From the NCBI GenBank assembly GCA_977006965.1, contig OZ345381.1, forward strand, positions 1,674,001 to 1,738,000: DNA of 64,000 nucleotides, written 5' to 3'. A program made the position numbers and the translations under genes. This DNA is from Phymatolithon calcareum. Its lineage: Eukaryota > Rhodophyta > Florideophyceae > Hapalidiales. Under the pieces are notes generated by a model. It was not told where the DNA came from. It was given only the letters and a program-made list of their open reading frames with translations, and searched no databases. Below, one piece after another: positions 1-11,990 of this stretch. Positions within the stretch are counted from its first letter, which is position 1, and every line of letters begins with the position of its first letter.

Positions 1-380
1 CAAACATGCTACCAACATAATGTTCATGAGTTTACCCGTTGTAAAACATGTTTTACAAAATAATATCTCCGGATTGCTCCAGCAGGAACTTCAATCCATC
101 CGCAACGGCACATGAATCCGAAAGTAAATTGTGCGCTGAAATCGAGCTAAGGCGGCTGTCGGTATTCGTCTAGCCGCAAGGTCATTTCGGGATAGTACGC
201 GCAACAAAATTCGACTACCAAATCGCAGAAACAAAGAACAGACAGAGCCCACAACTCCAAATATAATACTGAGAACCATCTCGGAGCTTCTAGTACGTCC
301 CCAAGTAAGCACTAGCCCGAGACATTGTGCAGCGCTCATGCGTTAGTAAATGGGGAGCCTATTTTGGAGCAATGTTAACA
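1..380. other. No gene recognised
   Basis: No coding frame with recognisable family features was seen on either strand. The open frame at 91-339 (-) resembles nothing known to me. Confidence 0.5.
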
Positions 381-390
381 TTAAAATTAT

Positions 391-1511
391 GAGGAAATTC
401 GCTAAATGATCACCAAAAGTAGTCAAAGTACGCTAAACATCCACCCAAGCCAAAACTACTACTCATCCGTTACGCGTTTTTTGGAGGGAAAAGGGAAGTA
501 GCTGCTACTTCCTCCTGATCCAAGGTTTTTTGGACATCTTCGAATTCGTCTGACAAGCCCAACGCACAACGCTCCCGCACTACTCACTCTGAAACCATGA
601 ACAAGAAGGAGCTCGTACTACAGGTGGGCGACTTGTTAACGTCGTGATCTTCCCGTCAATCGGGAAGGCACACATCGTGGAGAGGCGCAACAAGCAGCGT
701 CTGAGACTCATCTGTAGCCAGCTTGCACCTTCCCCGTGAACGTCAGCGCGCTACCGAGTGTCGGCGGTGTCAAGATCACAAAATCAATCGGACACAGCTG
801 TGTTGGAGGCCCCTCAAGGGAGCGCCAATTCAAGACGGAGCTACTCGTGCGGCGGGCGCCCGTGCTGCCTGAATTTGTAGCCACAAGAGGCAGAGTCAGT
901 GGAAATGCCGCACAGCTGACGGAAATGGTTCGCAAACAAACCGGTGTCGTGTTAAAGCGCACAGAGGCGCGCACCATAGTGGATTCCAAGCAGGGCACGT
1001 CTGTCCACCACCTGGCGCATATCAGAGAACTTCGCTCGTACCTGGCCGCAGTTCGGCAGCGCGATCCCGGCGGAGTGTACACACTCACCACAAATCCTCT
1101 TTCCGGGACGATACGGCAGCAGCTTCACAGCATTTTCTGTTGCCCAAAGGGCGCGATGGACACCTGGGCAGCCTACAATGGTTTCGTCAGTGTTGACGTA
1201 GCCCACCTGACCTCTGTGACGCAGGGACAGCTTTTCACCCTAACGACTTATGATTCCAAAAGACAGGCGACAACTCTGGCCTTCGTCATCGCACAGGGAG
1301 AGAGTTCACTCAGCTGGAAGAGCTTCTTCTCCAGCTGTATTGCATGAAAATTTCACTGTCCCATAGAGTGCTCTGGGAAACGGATGAGTAGCAGGTTTCG
1401 GCTAGGGTGAGTTTGATAGTATATTTTGCAATGGGTGGGTTGTAGTATTGGCTAGGGGTGGATGTTTAGCGTACTTTGACCGCTTTTGGTGGCCATTTAG
1501 CGAATTTACTC
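391..1511 (+). mobile_element. Compact Mutator-like (MULE) DNA transposon with TIRs and TSD
   Basis: The ends are long terminal inverted repeats: 391 to about 475 matches the reverse complement of about 1378-1511 with small indels. The outermost bases are GAGGAAATTCGCTAAATG on the left and GAGTAAATTCGCTAAATG on the right read inward. A perfect 10-bp direct repeat, TTAAAATTAT, flanks the element at 381-390 and 1512-1521. Long TIRs and a 9-10 bp TSD are typical of Mutator-like elements, and the interior carries a MULE-type transposase fragment at 736-1347. At 1121 bp it is too short for a full transposase, so it is probably an internally deleted derivative. The boundaries are seen directly; the superfamily follows from TIR, TSD and protein together. 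Confidence 0.85.
736..1347 (+). pseudogene. MULE transposase fragment
   Basis: About 200 codons are open. The C-terminal third fits the start of the MULE DDE domain: an aspartate in a V-D-V-A-H context near residue 154, a beta-strand-like stretch with T-L-T-T-Y-D, then A-F-V-I-A-Q-G-E-S followed by S-W-K-S-F-F. This corresponds to the family pattern of first catalytic Asp, 'AFA-v--E----W-WF'. The frame stops just after this point, so the later catalytic residues are absent, and no in-frame ATG is placed where a full-length protein would begin. It lies inside the TIR-bounded element at 391-1511 and is best read as a remnant that could not act as a transposase alone. Confidence 0.65.
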
Positions 1512-1521
1512 TTAAAATTAT

Positions 1522-2243
1522 AGCCCGTGTTTCAAATGCAAGTCGGATTCAAACATTTTTAGATTATGGGAAATTGAATTCTTTTTATATGATCGTGCTA
1601 TAATTTAAAAGTAAACATTGCTTCATTTAGGATCCGGACTCTCTGACGTGCTGCGCCTACGTCCTCTTCCGCTCAGGGTCTGCGACAGGCAGCGAATTCT
1701 TCCATCCGAGGAGTACGCCGAGTATGCGCAGTAGAGCGGCTCGAAGAAAGCCAGTAGATATTGGAACGAGCGCTCGTCAAATCCATTCACGTTGATGAGA
1801 GCAGAATCACTTCCAGACTGGTAGAGTGTCATGAAAGCAGAAAACGCCAACATTAGAAGTGCGATTTATGGAATCCGTTGATGGCGCCCGCGGCGGCCTC
1901 GTGAATATTGTCCACTCTGGAAACTTCGAGATTCCTCGACCTTCCGCCTTGACGCCCCGTTCTTGGAACGAATGAAAAGAACGGGAAGAAATGATTGCAT
2001 GGTGATCTTACTCGCGATGATGGTGGCAACGAGGAGAGGTTTTATAATTTGCCGCAATCCGGGTTTTCTGGTCTGGCGTTATCAACGGTCGTATGTGCCG
2101 TGTACGGGATGTTCCTTGCACGGAATTGAAATGAACACCGCACTGTAAGATATAATTCTGTGCGCAAAGTGCAGAAAATGATACACTCTTTTTTACGGGG
2201 CAAGGAGCAACCCTCAAGCAAATTTTCAGACATATAGTGTGAC
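1522..2243. other. No gene recognised
   Basis: AT-rich spacer between two DNA transposons. Only short overlapping frames are present, none with recognisable features. Confidence 0.5.
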
Positions 2244-2613
2244 CAGGGGAATGTTAAGGGGGGAGAAACGCAGACCCTATGTCATACCGCTTTTCCAAGA
2301 TTATCATATATCGAGCCCGTTTGAAAAAGAAACATTAGGGCGAAGATCGCATCATAGAAATACCAGAGAAATAGAAGGAAATCATGGGAACATTAGGAGT
2401 TCCTAATGTAGCGGCAGCTCTCGTTGCTCGACTCATTTCTTGGTAAGAAATAACTAGAATTAAGGTTGGCGTCAAAGCTTTGGCGACAATTTTTGATACA
2501 GCGTTATCCTCATAAATCGCTATGCACAACGCGCACCTCGTTTTTATTATAATGTATGTTACTAAGTGATATGACACCGGGTTTGCGTTTCTCCCCCCCT
2601 TAACATTCCCCTG
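2244..2613. mobile_element. hAT-like non-autonomous element (MITE size)
   Basis: The ends are inverted repeats of about 45 bp. The left begins CAGGGGAATGTTAAGGGG and the right end read inward is the same for the first 17 bases, with one extra G in the following G-run. The flanks carry a direct repeat GTGTGAC at 2237-2243 and 2614-2620, or 8 bp if the shared C is counted. Termini of the CAGGG type and an 8-bp TSD are characteristic of the hAT superfamily. The 370-bp interior has no convincing coding frame, so movement would depend on a transposase elsewhere. Confidence 0.7.
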
Positions 2614-2644
2614 GTGTGACCCTACAGTATTCAAGGTTTGCGTC

Positions 2645-3310
2645 TGTATTAGTTTGTGTTTTCCGGCAATACCAAGTGGGGCCTTCCTGAAACACGAAAT
2701 AAGATGCGATGTATTTGGGGAGAGCGTGACTGAGTTTTGTGCTTTTTAACCCCTGTGTGATATGAAGCACAAAATTTTGCGCGCGTCATTGGTACTAAAG
2801 ACTGTAATTCCCACCGCGGAAGTGGGTTGGAAGTTCCTTGGATGGAATCAGTATATGCTGGCAATACGGTCCAGCAGTGCAAGCAGAACAGAAAATGGCC
2901 ACGCAGATCCAACGCTAGCCGACCATTCTGCGCCATATCTCTCATTTCACGCTCGCACACGCGCGTAATAACATGAGTGAGGCATTTCGTACTTTCATCG
3001 TCCTCGCCATCATCCAGAGGCGGTGGCGCCGGAAAAGCTAATCAGGCAGACGTCATCGCTCGAGCGCAGAAACAGTGACCAGCGTATTTCCCGCGCCGCT
3101 CTCCATCAACCGTCGATATCGGCGCTTGCTGTGCTTTTCGAGTAGTTTATTTGTTCAATTTGAGGGCGAGGCTTGTTGGGATGAACCAAATTCTTACTAC
3201 GTTCATGCCGCAACTTAGCGTAGAAGCTAACGGTCTGTTTGGGGGTGAGTAGGATCTAAAAATTCCTCTTTATCGATGTTTAATTACTGGGAGATGACCA
3301 AACGAATACA
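2645..3310 (-). repeat. Dispersed repeat, inverted partner of 11430-11990
   Basis: The reverse complement of this stretch matches 11430-11990 along most of its length. It includes a block with a run from a G-A-A-A-T-G-A-G-A-G-A start to a C-A-G-G-A-A-G-G-C-C-G end, and a second block around 3180-3300 matching 11455-11620. This copy has about 130 extra bp (about 2985-3120) relative to its partner. Both carry an open frame with similar amino-acid content (2649-2960 here). No known domain was seen. It is a decayed transposable-element family, class unknown. Confidence 0.6.
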
Positions 3311-6029
3311 CGACAAAAATGCAGAGACGCCACCAAAGACTTCTCCTTAACAACAGCTACTGGCATGCTTAATCGTCATAGTCGAGAGCATATCCAGTAT
3401 TATCCGCGGTGGGAGTGTGTGCAGCGGCTGAGCGTCGATTTAAACGTTCGTTTTTCAAGAGCAACCATGACTTGAGCATCGGTTTATTCATTCTACAATT
3501 AGACTATCACATGACATTGGTAATATAGGATTGAGGCCAAGAGCTTCAACGCTCAATTTTTCTTCTTGAGGGAAACCATCATCATTTTGCTTTATTGATC
3601 ATGCCTCTTATCCTCCCGCTCACGTCTCGCTCTCTCCTCCGCCCTCTGTTCTGTGCGTTCATTCCTCTCTTACTCTCTGCTTTGTACGCTCTTTCCGCTA
3701 TTCCTCTCGCTGTTCGGCACGATCCTTGCACTCCTCTTCTCTCCTGTTTTGGTCTTGAACTCTATGTAACTTGAAAAGACTGGTTAACTCTCCACCATGG
3801 CTAATTTCTTTTCGATGCACCAAGGGACGCGGGAGGGCCTACTGTCTCTCTCGCGACGAATTGTTCCCATTTTTACCATTACTGTCGCCATCTTCGTCAT
3901 CAATGTCTTGGGTGAGCTCTCAGATCCAGTGCCGAGCTCGTGCCGAACGATAGGAGAGGAACGGGGCGCTAATGAAGCAATAGCACGAAGTAGCCATGGG
4001 TGGAAGCACAGGCTAAATCCTAGCAGCTTTGACTACTGCCCATGTCGGAGAGCGGGTTGATCGAAAGCGAATGTGTGATTGAATGGGATGAAGATAAATG
4101 AGCGTGGAAGGAACAAGTTTCAGAGAGCGGAGTGCCAGCTGTTCCCGATTCACTGTAAATATCATTTCGGGACGGTACCAAATCTATCTCACTAGGGGGT
4201 GGCTCTAGTGAGAAAAACTGCGTTTGCGACTACACAAAACTTGACAGGTGCCCAAAAAGTGACAGGTTTAGTACGCATAAATCCCGTTTTTGTGTTTTCA
4301 AGAAGGCCCCAGTTTTTCCAGTTGCAGAGTTTGCAGTTACACATTTTTACTGTAGTGGTAAAAATGCCTGTGCCCATATTTCGGTATGGTACAGGCATGA
4401 GTGTTGAGGTAGCCTGTTTGAGTCCTGTCTCAAACAAGAATTGAATTACGCTCCGCCACGGGCACACGGATGTCGTCGTGTACTCATGTGCCGCAGTGCT
4501 CGCGGCACGCAAGTACCCAGAATAATCCCGTTCAGGAACATCTTAGAACCCCTTAGATTTGAGTAACGTGCACTGCACATGTGTAGCTCAGGTATCCTGA
4601 AATAAAGGAAAGAAATATATTCCGGTAGCCCAGAACCTCCACGCAAGAACAAAAGAAGCGCGACAAATATATAAAATGCATCCCTCATATACCGCACAGC
4701 TTCTGAACTGAAATTTAGATCTCATATTCGTGGACTTGGTCTTTGCAAACTAATGGTAGTGTTGTGGTCACACATGGAGGTTTTGCGAGCATGGACCCAG
4801 TTTATCCTCATCTACTATGAGTCCTGAATTGAATAATATTATGTCTACATATTATGTCTACAAGCGATTCAAAAGAGAGCGTTCTGGAAGAGAAATATGA
4901 ATAAAAGAGCAATTAAGGGACCAGAGTACACTTGATCCAATAAGCTTGCAAATAGCGGCATTGGTGCGCCGAGTTGAGGCTTCTGAAGCTATTAAAATAC
5001 ATTCATGAAATATCCACGTCGTGCTGCTCGTCAGCACGCGACAAAAGAATGTTATGATAGCCCTATAAGATTTGGTAACGCGTCCAAAGCTTTCCGAGAT
5101 CTCACGCGTGCACAAGTTCTTGGTTGCACTCGTCTTCTTTCGGTAAAGCATTTTGCACGTTCAACTTAGCTCTGCTCTATTGGTGCGTTTCATAAATCTA
5201 TCACACACCACGCCGAGCACGTACAAATTATCCTACTCATCTTACCCTCAAGATGAAATAGAGACGCCTGGCGATGCTGTCTAGAGAACCCGGCGGCGAT
5301 AGTGACGATGCCATGTCAACGGACGGTATAGCGTTTTTCAGAGTCGTCCGCACGTTGCCGCTATTGCGATCGGCGCGCAATCTTTGCGGTGAAAATGATC
5401 AATTTACTCCTACTTCCTCGTCCCCCTCTCCTATCTCTCTCTGGGTGGAAACAGTTATGTCTAAACGCACACTAACTCTTCAAACCCTATAGGTCTCGAG
5501 TGATGAGCATACGAACTCCTGCGATGACATGAACTCATGAATTGCAGATAAATCAATGTGACTTAGTAAAAGGAATTGGGATAGCTTTTGTACTCTTGGT
5601 ATTGAATGGGCTTGCCGTTGATAGACGATTCGATGGCGCTCGCAATGTACTGCACACGTGATGACCGCGCGGATCGCTTGACTCGATCTTGAATCATTGC
5701 TTCATAGCTCGGTTCTTATTTAATTGTTGAAGCGGGACAGTCATAAGACGTCTTACATCGTCTAGGCAAACTTCCTCGTTAGAGCATCATTCATTCTCCA
5801 CTCTCAGTCTACCGTACAGAATCACTATTTGGCGAGCGTAATGATCAGTATCGAATTAAGTCGATTTATTGAGAAGGTACCATGCGTCCCAATTGAAGGC
5901 AAAGCTGCACTTTTCTAGCTTACCAACTTAAAAGTTGATTTTTATTCTTGGCTCTTAGGATTCTTGTCTTCAATGCTCTCTTGTCTTTGTTTTCCGTATG
6001 ATGCACGCTAATCCCTTCGAATCAACGAC
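3311..6029. other. Long stretch without a recognisable gene
   Basis: There is a pyrimidine-rich tract at about 3600-3740, a short hairpin near 4187-4211 (8-bp arms containing CTAGTGAG), and a weak candidate ORF at 3797-4060 listed separately. Nothing else on either strand has family-like features. Confidence 0.5.
3797..4060 (+). CDS. Possible small membrane protein or first exon (weak)
   Basis: The ATG lies in a strong eukaryotic start context (CCACCATGG). The 87-codon frame has a hydrophobic stretch at about residues 22-39 that could span a membrane, and downstream composition looks non-coding. A GGTGAGC at about 3911 right after the hydrophobic part could be a splice donor, in which case only the first ~38 residues are exon. 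I recognise no family, and a chance ORF remains quite possible. Confidence 0.2.
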   Translation: MANFFSMHQGTREGLLSLSRRIVPIFTITVAIFVINVLGELSDPVPSSCRTIGEERGANEAIARSSHGWKHRLNPSSFDYCPCRRAG

Positions 6030-6167
6030 TGCAAAACTCGTAGGAGAAAACTGCGTCGGACTCTTCGCGATAAACATTCACAAATGGGATTCGAACCCAG
6101 GACCTTCTCTTGATCACATCTTTGATGCACATCCCCGGGATCAGTTTTACCACTTGACCAGGTGGGC
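6030..6167 (-). repeat. tRNA-derived (SINE-like) repeat, copy 1
   Basis: On the minus strand there is a clear RNA polymerase III A box (TGGTCAAGTGG, 6150-6160) and B box (GGTTCGAATCC, about 6086-6096) with tRNA-like spacing. Homology to the second copy at 29905-30040 extends about 50 bp past the T-arm into flanking DNA, which a plain tRNA gene would not share. The acceptor stem does not pair and the anticodon arm is poor, so I do not call it a functional tRNA. Confidence 0.55.
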
Positions 6168-8249
6168 TAATGAGCAGTACCGTAACCTGCACTGGTCACT
6201 CAGACTCAGACTCACTTACGAATAGCCACTCGTTCTGGCTCTCCTCCGTACCGTACCGATCATCACAACTATGGCCCGGTACAATTGGATGACCGTCAAT
6301 ATTATAGTCAAAATATGCTTCAAGCTGTGACAGGCAAAGATCTGGAAGGCATGTGAGATAATATCAGCAGTTATCAAATCGTGCATGTCCTGAAAATAGT
6401 CCCCAAATCTTTCAAGACATCCCGGATAGCCACAAGCACTTCATCGTTGGTGTCTTTCAATTTTGGTCCGTATCCCAGGTGGACAACAAGCGCAAAATGT
6501 TCCCATATTGCGCTACGATCTGACGCACCCCGTTCACTTCGTTCACCTCGTCCACACGGTAGATGTGGTGAACAGGCGATTCGTTCACTAAAACTGCAAC
6601 ACTGAGATACGGTGTGCCAAACACAGCGCTAAGAGCGTAATTAGGACTCGTAAATGCAGTCTCTGCTGCTTGGGAACAGATGTCCTGGAGAGCTTCCTAC
6701 ACTTCTTCGGCGTTCGCTATCGTTAAGGACGCAAACAGTCGAAGAGCAGCTCATTAGACTGCTTGACAGAAAGATGGTGTTGGTAGTTATAATCCTGATT
6801 TGGCTACGTTGGCACATTAAAACAGGTTTTGGACAGACGGAGATCTCATGACCTCATATTTGTAATCAAGAGGAGCATTCAGGCAACGCGCGCAGCTCCG
6901 AAGAGTGTGAAAGTTATAATAGACGGCGAATTCCATGAGAGTTATCTTTTCCAAAGATTGGGAAATGTCCAGCTTAATTCGGGGAGAAAATTTGGCTTTG
7001 GCGGAAAGGGGGGTTTCACCCCAGTTATCATAAGGAGCAGTGGTGCACGCAGGCACCAGACAGGAGTTGGCGAAGTCACGGAGCGACAGAGCCGAGGGCT
7101 TTACAACGACTACATTTTCCTTTTTATTGCTGTTGTTGCCAGAGGCGCCGAGTTGAGAGGATGGCGAGCGTGATGGTTCGGAATCCAACGAAAACTCGAA
7201 TCGAACCAAACAGAACCGAAAGCGACCGCATGCGCAGCTCCAAAGTTTTTCTATGTGAACGGTCGACGCTGTAAGCTCGATCGGTTCAGGCACGCAGAAT
7301 TTCGAGTGGAACGGATGTTTTGCGCAAGCGGCATTCTAAACCTAGTTATACGGTGCATACGGAACGCCCCGCGGGCAGCGATTCCCACGAAAGAACAGTC
7401 GTCGAAAACCAAAATATTGAATTGAACCGATGATAAATCGCTAAATGTAACGGGCAATACAATCCAGCGCTCGAGGCGAGAATCCCCCAAAAACAAAAAA
7501 TTGCCCACAGCGAAAACTCGTTCCTGGCGAATCCCTTATAAGCGCGGCATGCACCAGGTAATTCAAACACATCTAGAACAAGCTTCCAGCGGATTACTGG
7601 GAAAGACGACACAGCTCGCTTCCTGGCCAAGTACTGCAGAACGGAGAAGTGGGATGGAAAGAATTCAAATCGAAACAGGGCTTGGGGCACGGAAAAAGCA
7701 ATTCAACAGGTCGATTGGAAGGATCGTGTGAAGAATCGGTACCGAGGAGACCCGACAATCCCACATAAAGCGACAAAACCATTCTAAAGAACCGCGTCAA
7801 GAATGAGAACGCTTGCGGCTTCCATCCAAGATAAACCTCAGAATGGAATCCATCGCCTGCAGATGTGCCAGGAGTGGTATCCTGGGTAACACATATGCAG
7901 AGGCTGTGGCCAATGGATGGCCCTTGGACGTAATACGGCCTCTATAAAGGAAAGGAGTGTTCGTGTAGTGCGAAACATCCCACAGGGGAATATACAAGTA
8001 CCTGGATATCCAGACCCTCGGACGTCCATTTATCCAAAACTCATTCACAGAGCAAAACCAGTCTCAGGAATCTGGGACCGAAACCCGGGACACGGCCGAT
8101 TCAGAGGCGCAAAAGGTCATACTTTCGAACTTGGATTCTGTTCTGGCAAAAACGCTGTCGACGCCAATCCAGTTTGTCTCCAATGTTGGCGAGTCTGAGT
8201 CGTTCACGAACACTTGCGCCATTGGTCCAGTTGCCGATACTGTATAATC
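6168..8249. other. No recognisable gene
   Basis: Many short frames overlap on both strands (the largest is about 158 codons at 6817-7293 on the minus strand) but none shows domains, signals or a consistent neighbour relationship. Probably old transposable-element sequence. Confidence 0.4.
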
Positions 8250-11200
8250 GATCTTAAACGATGTCTGCGTCAAGGGAAAAATGGCGGGCATGACGGCGCA
8301 GCAAATGGCGATGCAAAAGATTCGACGCGTTGCTGACACTGGCGCAGTTCCGTGACGAACCGAACGGAAGTACATCATGGTTGGGGACCCCGAGAATCCC
8401 AGAACAGTTCTTTCGGGCGGTGCAACTCAGACTGGCTGCCATATCTAGCCCATTGTGACCTTTTCCTCCGGAGGAATTCATTATTGGAATTGTGCGGGAA
8501 ACTGCAGATATTTTGGCACTGGCGCACGCCGCTACGAAAGAAATCTCTTCAATAGGACAGATGGATTTGAGCATAGTGGACAAGCTAATCAAGCGAGAGC
8601 GTCAATTAAAAGCAAACGTAGAGCTGGATGTCGTCGACCGCGGCCGTCCGTCGAAGAAAGTTGCAATTTCGCCGGAGGCGGAAACTTGGATGATATCATG
8701 ACCATGGTATTAGATCAGAGACGAGAGCGGGAGATGCACCGAGCCCTGTCGGCCGGTACTCCAGACGCCCCGGCGAGGGACTCTTGACAGGGCTCTCCGG
8801 CTGCCACGCCCATCGTTTGTCCTGCGTAATGAGCCAAAGGACGGTGAATCGAAACTCTCAGAAAGAGAGATAGATGAGCAGGAAGGTTGTCTGAGAAGAG
8901 GTCCCACAGCAGAGATAGGAATCGGGAAAGCACGACTGCTGACCGAAGCGGCTGGAGATGTGCTTAACGCACACCAGCCAGGAGGAAACGTCCTAACGCG
9001 CGTGTCATTCCCTGCGATAGGAAAGAACTTCATCGGCGCCGTTCGTAATGAAATGTACAAGGAGAACTCCTTGCGTCTCGTACCCGAGGTCGCGCTGACC
9101 AAGCTGTTGACGTTACGCATGCGAACAAGCGATGGATAGTGCAGGCACCGACAAGAAACATCCTGACACGGAAGGCGAAGAACCACAGATGGATTAGCAT
9201 TAAATCCATGCCCAGCTATGGGATGTTATCGAAAGCGTAGCGTTGGCAGCAAAACGCCTCCATCATACCACAGTATTTTCCTGGGTACAGGTCATAGAGC
9301 TGGGGTTAATGTTGAAGGCGGCGTACTTCACGCACGGAGGAGCTACCAGCGTAAAAGTCCTATTCCGCACTTTTATCTACCGTCTGTCGGAACACGCGGA
9401 AGCCTTGCGGAGGGCCGTGAATGGTGATATTACAGAGCTAGCGCGGCTCATTGTACTCGTACAAAGGTCGCGCGTGGTATTCGAGGACACGATTTCAGCT
9501 GCGAAACACCATTGCATGCAAGCGCATGTTCGGGGAAACATCGGCGATGGAGAAATCGTTCTCGGGAAAGCCCTTAGGAAGCCTGAATGGATTGACACTA
9601 ACGGAAAGCTTGAGAAATACAAGCGGGAGACGGAGACTGTCCCCCTAAGCTAGGTACGAGGCAGGCATCCGGGAGGAAGGGACGATACTTTGGCACGCGA
9701 CATTGGGGAAGGGCATCATTTGAAGAAGCCACGGGTGCAGTCACCGCCATGCTTCCGTTGTAACAAGCCTGAGCATCACTTCTCTAAATGTGAGGCGTCA
9801 GAGTGGATCGAAATTCAGGCAAGCTGGTCCGCTCGAATCCGCGAGATTACGAAAGAAGCACGATGGCGACAGGTGCACCAGTTCGATATCAGAACGCGAC
9901 GCTGAGGGCCCCTCGCCAACGGAAGCCGTGACTAACCGAGCGCAAACAGCCCTACAGCCGCAGAGAGCTGAAGAATGAAGTGGCGCCGCCGCAGAAGGCG
10001 GTAAAGCTTTACCACTTCAAAACTTGTGACCTTCTTGAGAGCGGACATATCCGCCAAAACAATGAGACAAAGAATCTTGAGAGAGTTATAGATCGTATAA
10101 CATATGCTTCTTTACTGGGAAATTGCTTCAATCAGAACCGGCGGACACCACAGGAGAGCATAGGCAGACTCCAGTACGTTTTGGTATAACCCACGCCGGA
10201 ATTCCAATATCCATAAGTATTCCAACCGTTCAGTTTAAGACAGGAGAGGATGAACCTGCTTTCCAACCCTCGACGGGGAATGTTTGGATTCGGAAGCCTC
10301 TGGCTTACCATTAGACAGCGCTGATAGCACAAGTAAGGGATCTATACCGTAAAACTACCTGGAAGTTGATTGTGGGCAGTGGCGTAAGGTGGTTCTCGTG
10401 AATGCTAACCTCGAGGTTGGACAAGAAGGAACCCAGCGAGAAGATATCGCGAAAAAGGATACTTGTTGTGCCCAAGGAGAAAGCTGTTGGATTCGAGGCC
10501 TTACAGCGCAAATTCCGCTTTGGTGATCAGGCCCCGGCAACAATTCCAACGGACGAACCGATAGCAGGGCCACGTGACCTAAGTGCCGAGGTGAAGAGAA
10601 ATTTGAAACATTGGGAAGATTTCTTTGCCACGGATGCTATACACCGTCTTCAGGGGGCGCGGAAGCGTCTCGACAAGGACGAAGGGCAACGAATCGCCGG
10701 AAACCGTATTCAAAGGAGTACATCTGTGCCAGGTAATTCAAGCGCAGAGGTCCGCATCGGACATAATGATTATCATCCCACTGTCGTTAGTGTTAGCCGC
10801 GCCGGGTTCACACTCGAGCTACCGAAAAATTACCCTCCAAAAATTTGCGTAGTGGCTCCGCTGCAGCGAAGAGACTGGGATTCGACGCGGAAAGGCTTAT
10901 GCAAGACGGTATGAGTATCGATTGGCGGGACAAAGAGCTGTTATTCTACTTGAATTGGGGATTCTACGTCTACTCAACGGACACACCGCCAATCTGGGAG
11001 AGAATTCGAGAAGGCAATCCAAGCGGAGATCTCAAAGAGCTGGATCGGGGAATCCCAAAACCACCCTGCACCAGTCCCGTTTCATTTAACACCGGGCTGT
11101 GTCGATAGAAGGCGGGATGACTCGTGGCGCCTTGTGTGGAACGCAAGATGACCAGCTCTCGGTACACACGATAGCTTGGTGAATACGGGTGACAACGGGT

Positions 11201-11391
11201 GGATCCCGATTTCGTCAAATGCGAATACACGGCTCCCGGAAAACCTTCAGTTTGAATGGGGAGCCATAGAGATCAAAAACGAAATACTAGAGATCTTGGC
11301 TGATTGCTCTAGGTGTGCAGAAGAAAAATTGCTCAGCATCACACTTGAACTCAAAAAAATGGTTGCGGCAGCTCGCTATATCAAAGAGTGA
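8250..11391 (+). pseudogene. Decayed LTR-retroelement gag-pol region
   Basis: A chain of plus-strand coding-like frames is broken by many shifts and stops. Around 8490-8700 there is a helical, charged gag-like segment; 9243-9653 is another open segment. 9690-9905 contains a CCHC zinc knuckle at 9750-9791 (Cx2Cx4Hx4C, C-F-R-C...H...C), the nucleic-acid binding motif of Gag. Further segments follow at 10402-10914, 10845-11108 (with an L-F-Y-L-N-W-G-F-Y-V-Y motif) and 11176-11391. The frame change between 10845 and 10914 shows decay. No reverse transcriptase box was found, so the class of retroelement is not settled. Confidence 0.5.
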
Positions 11392-11429
11392 AAGGTGGAA
11401 GACTACTATGCATGTAATGGGTGAATTCA

Positions 11430-11990
11430 CATTATCTAAGGTGGTGAGAATAGGGAATGTATTCGTTCGGTCATCTCCCAGTAACCAAACATCGGTAAAG
11501 AGGAATTTTGAGATCCTACTCACTCCCAAACAGACTGCTATTTTCTACGCTAAGTTGCGGCATAAACGTGGTAAGAATTTGTTTCATCCCAACAAGACTC
11601 GCTATCAAATTGAACAAATAAATGACCCGAAAAGCACATCAAACGCCACACTCATGTTCTTACGTACATGTGTGAGCGTGAAATGAGAGATGTGGCGCGG
11701 AATGGTCAGTTAGCGTTGGATCTGGGTGGCCATTTTCTGTTCTGCTTGCACGGCTCGACCGTATTGCCAGCATGTACTGATTCCATCCAAGATGCTAGAA
11801 GTGGAAACTTCCAACCCACTTCCCCCGTGGCAATTACAATGCGCGCAAAATTTTGTGTTTCAGATCACACAGGGGTTAAAAAGCACAAAAATCAGTCACG
11901 CTCTCCCCAAATACGTCGCGTCTTATTTTGTGTTTCAGGAAGGCCGCACTGTAGATCGAATGATACGCTTACAGTACCCGTCCATCGTCC
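11430..11990 (+). repeat. Dispersed repeat, inverted partner of 2645-3310
   Basis: See the partner entry. In this copy the two homologous blocks are closer together. The open frame at 11668-12018 corresponds to 2649-2960 on the opposite strand, with many substitutions. A 24-bp stretch near 11430 (TCACATTATCTAAGGT then GTGAGAA) recurs at about 33448-33471 with one mismatch. Confidence 0.6.

Noticed and set aside
6084-6170. Functional tRNA gene
   Set aside because: A and B boxes are good, but the acceptor stem does not pair, and homology with the second copy extends beyond the tRNA boundaries.
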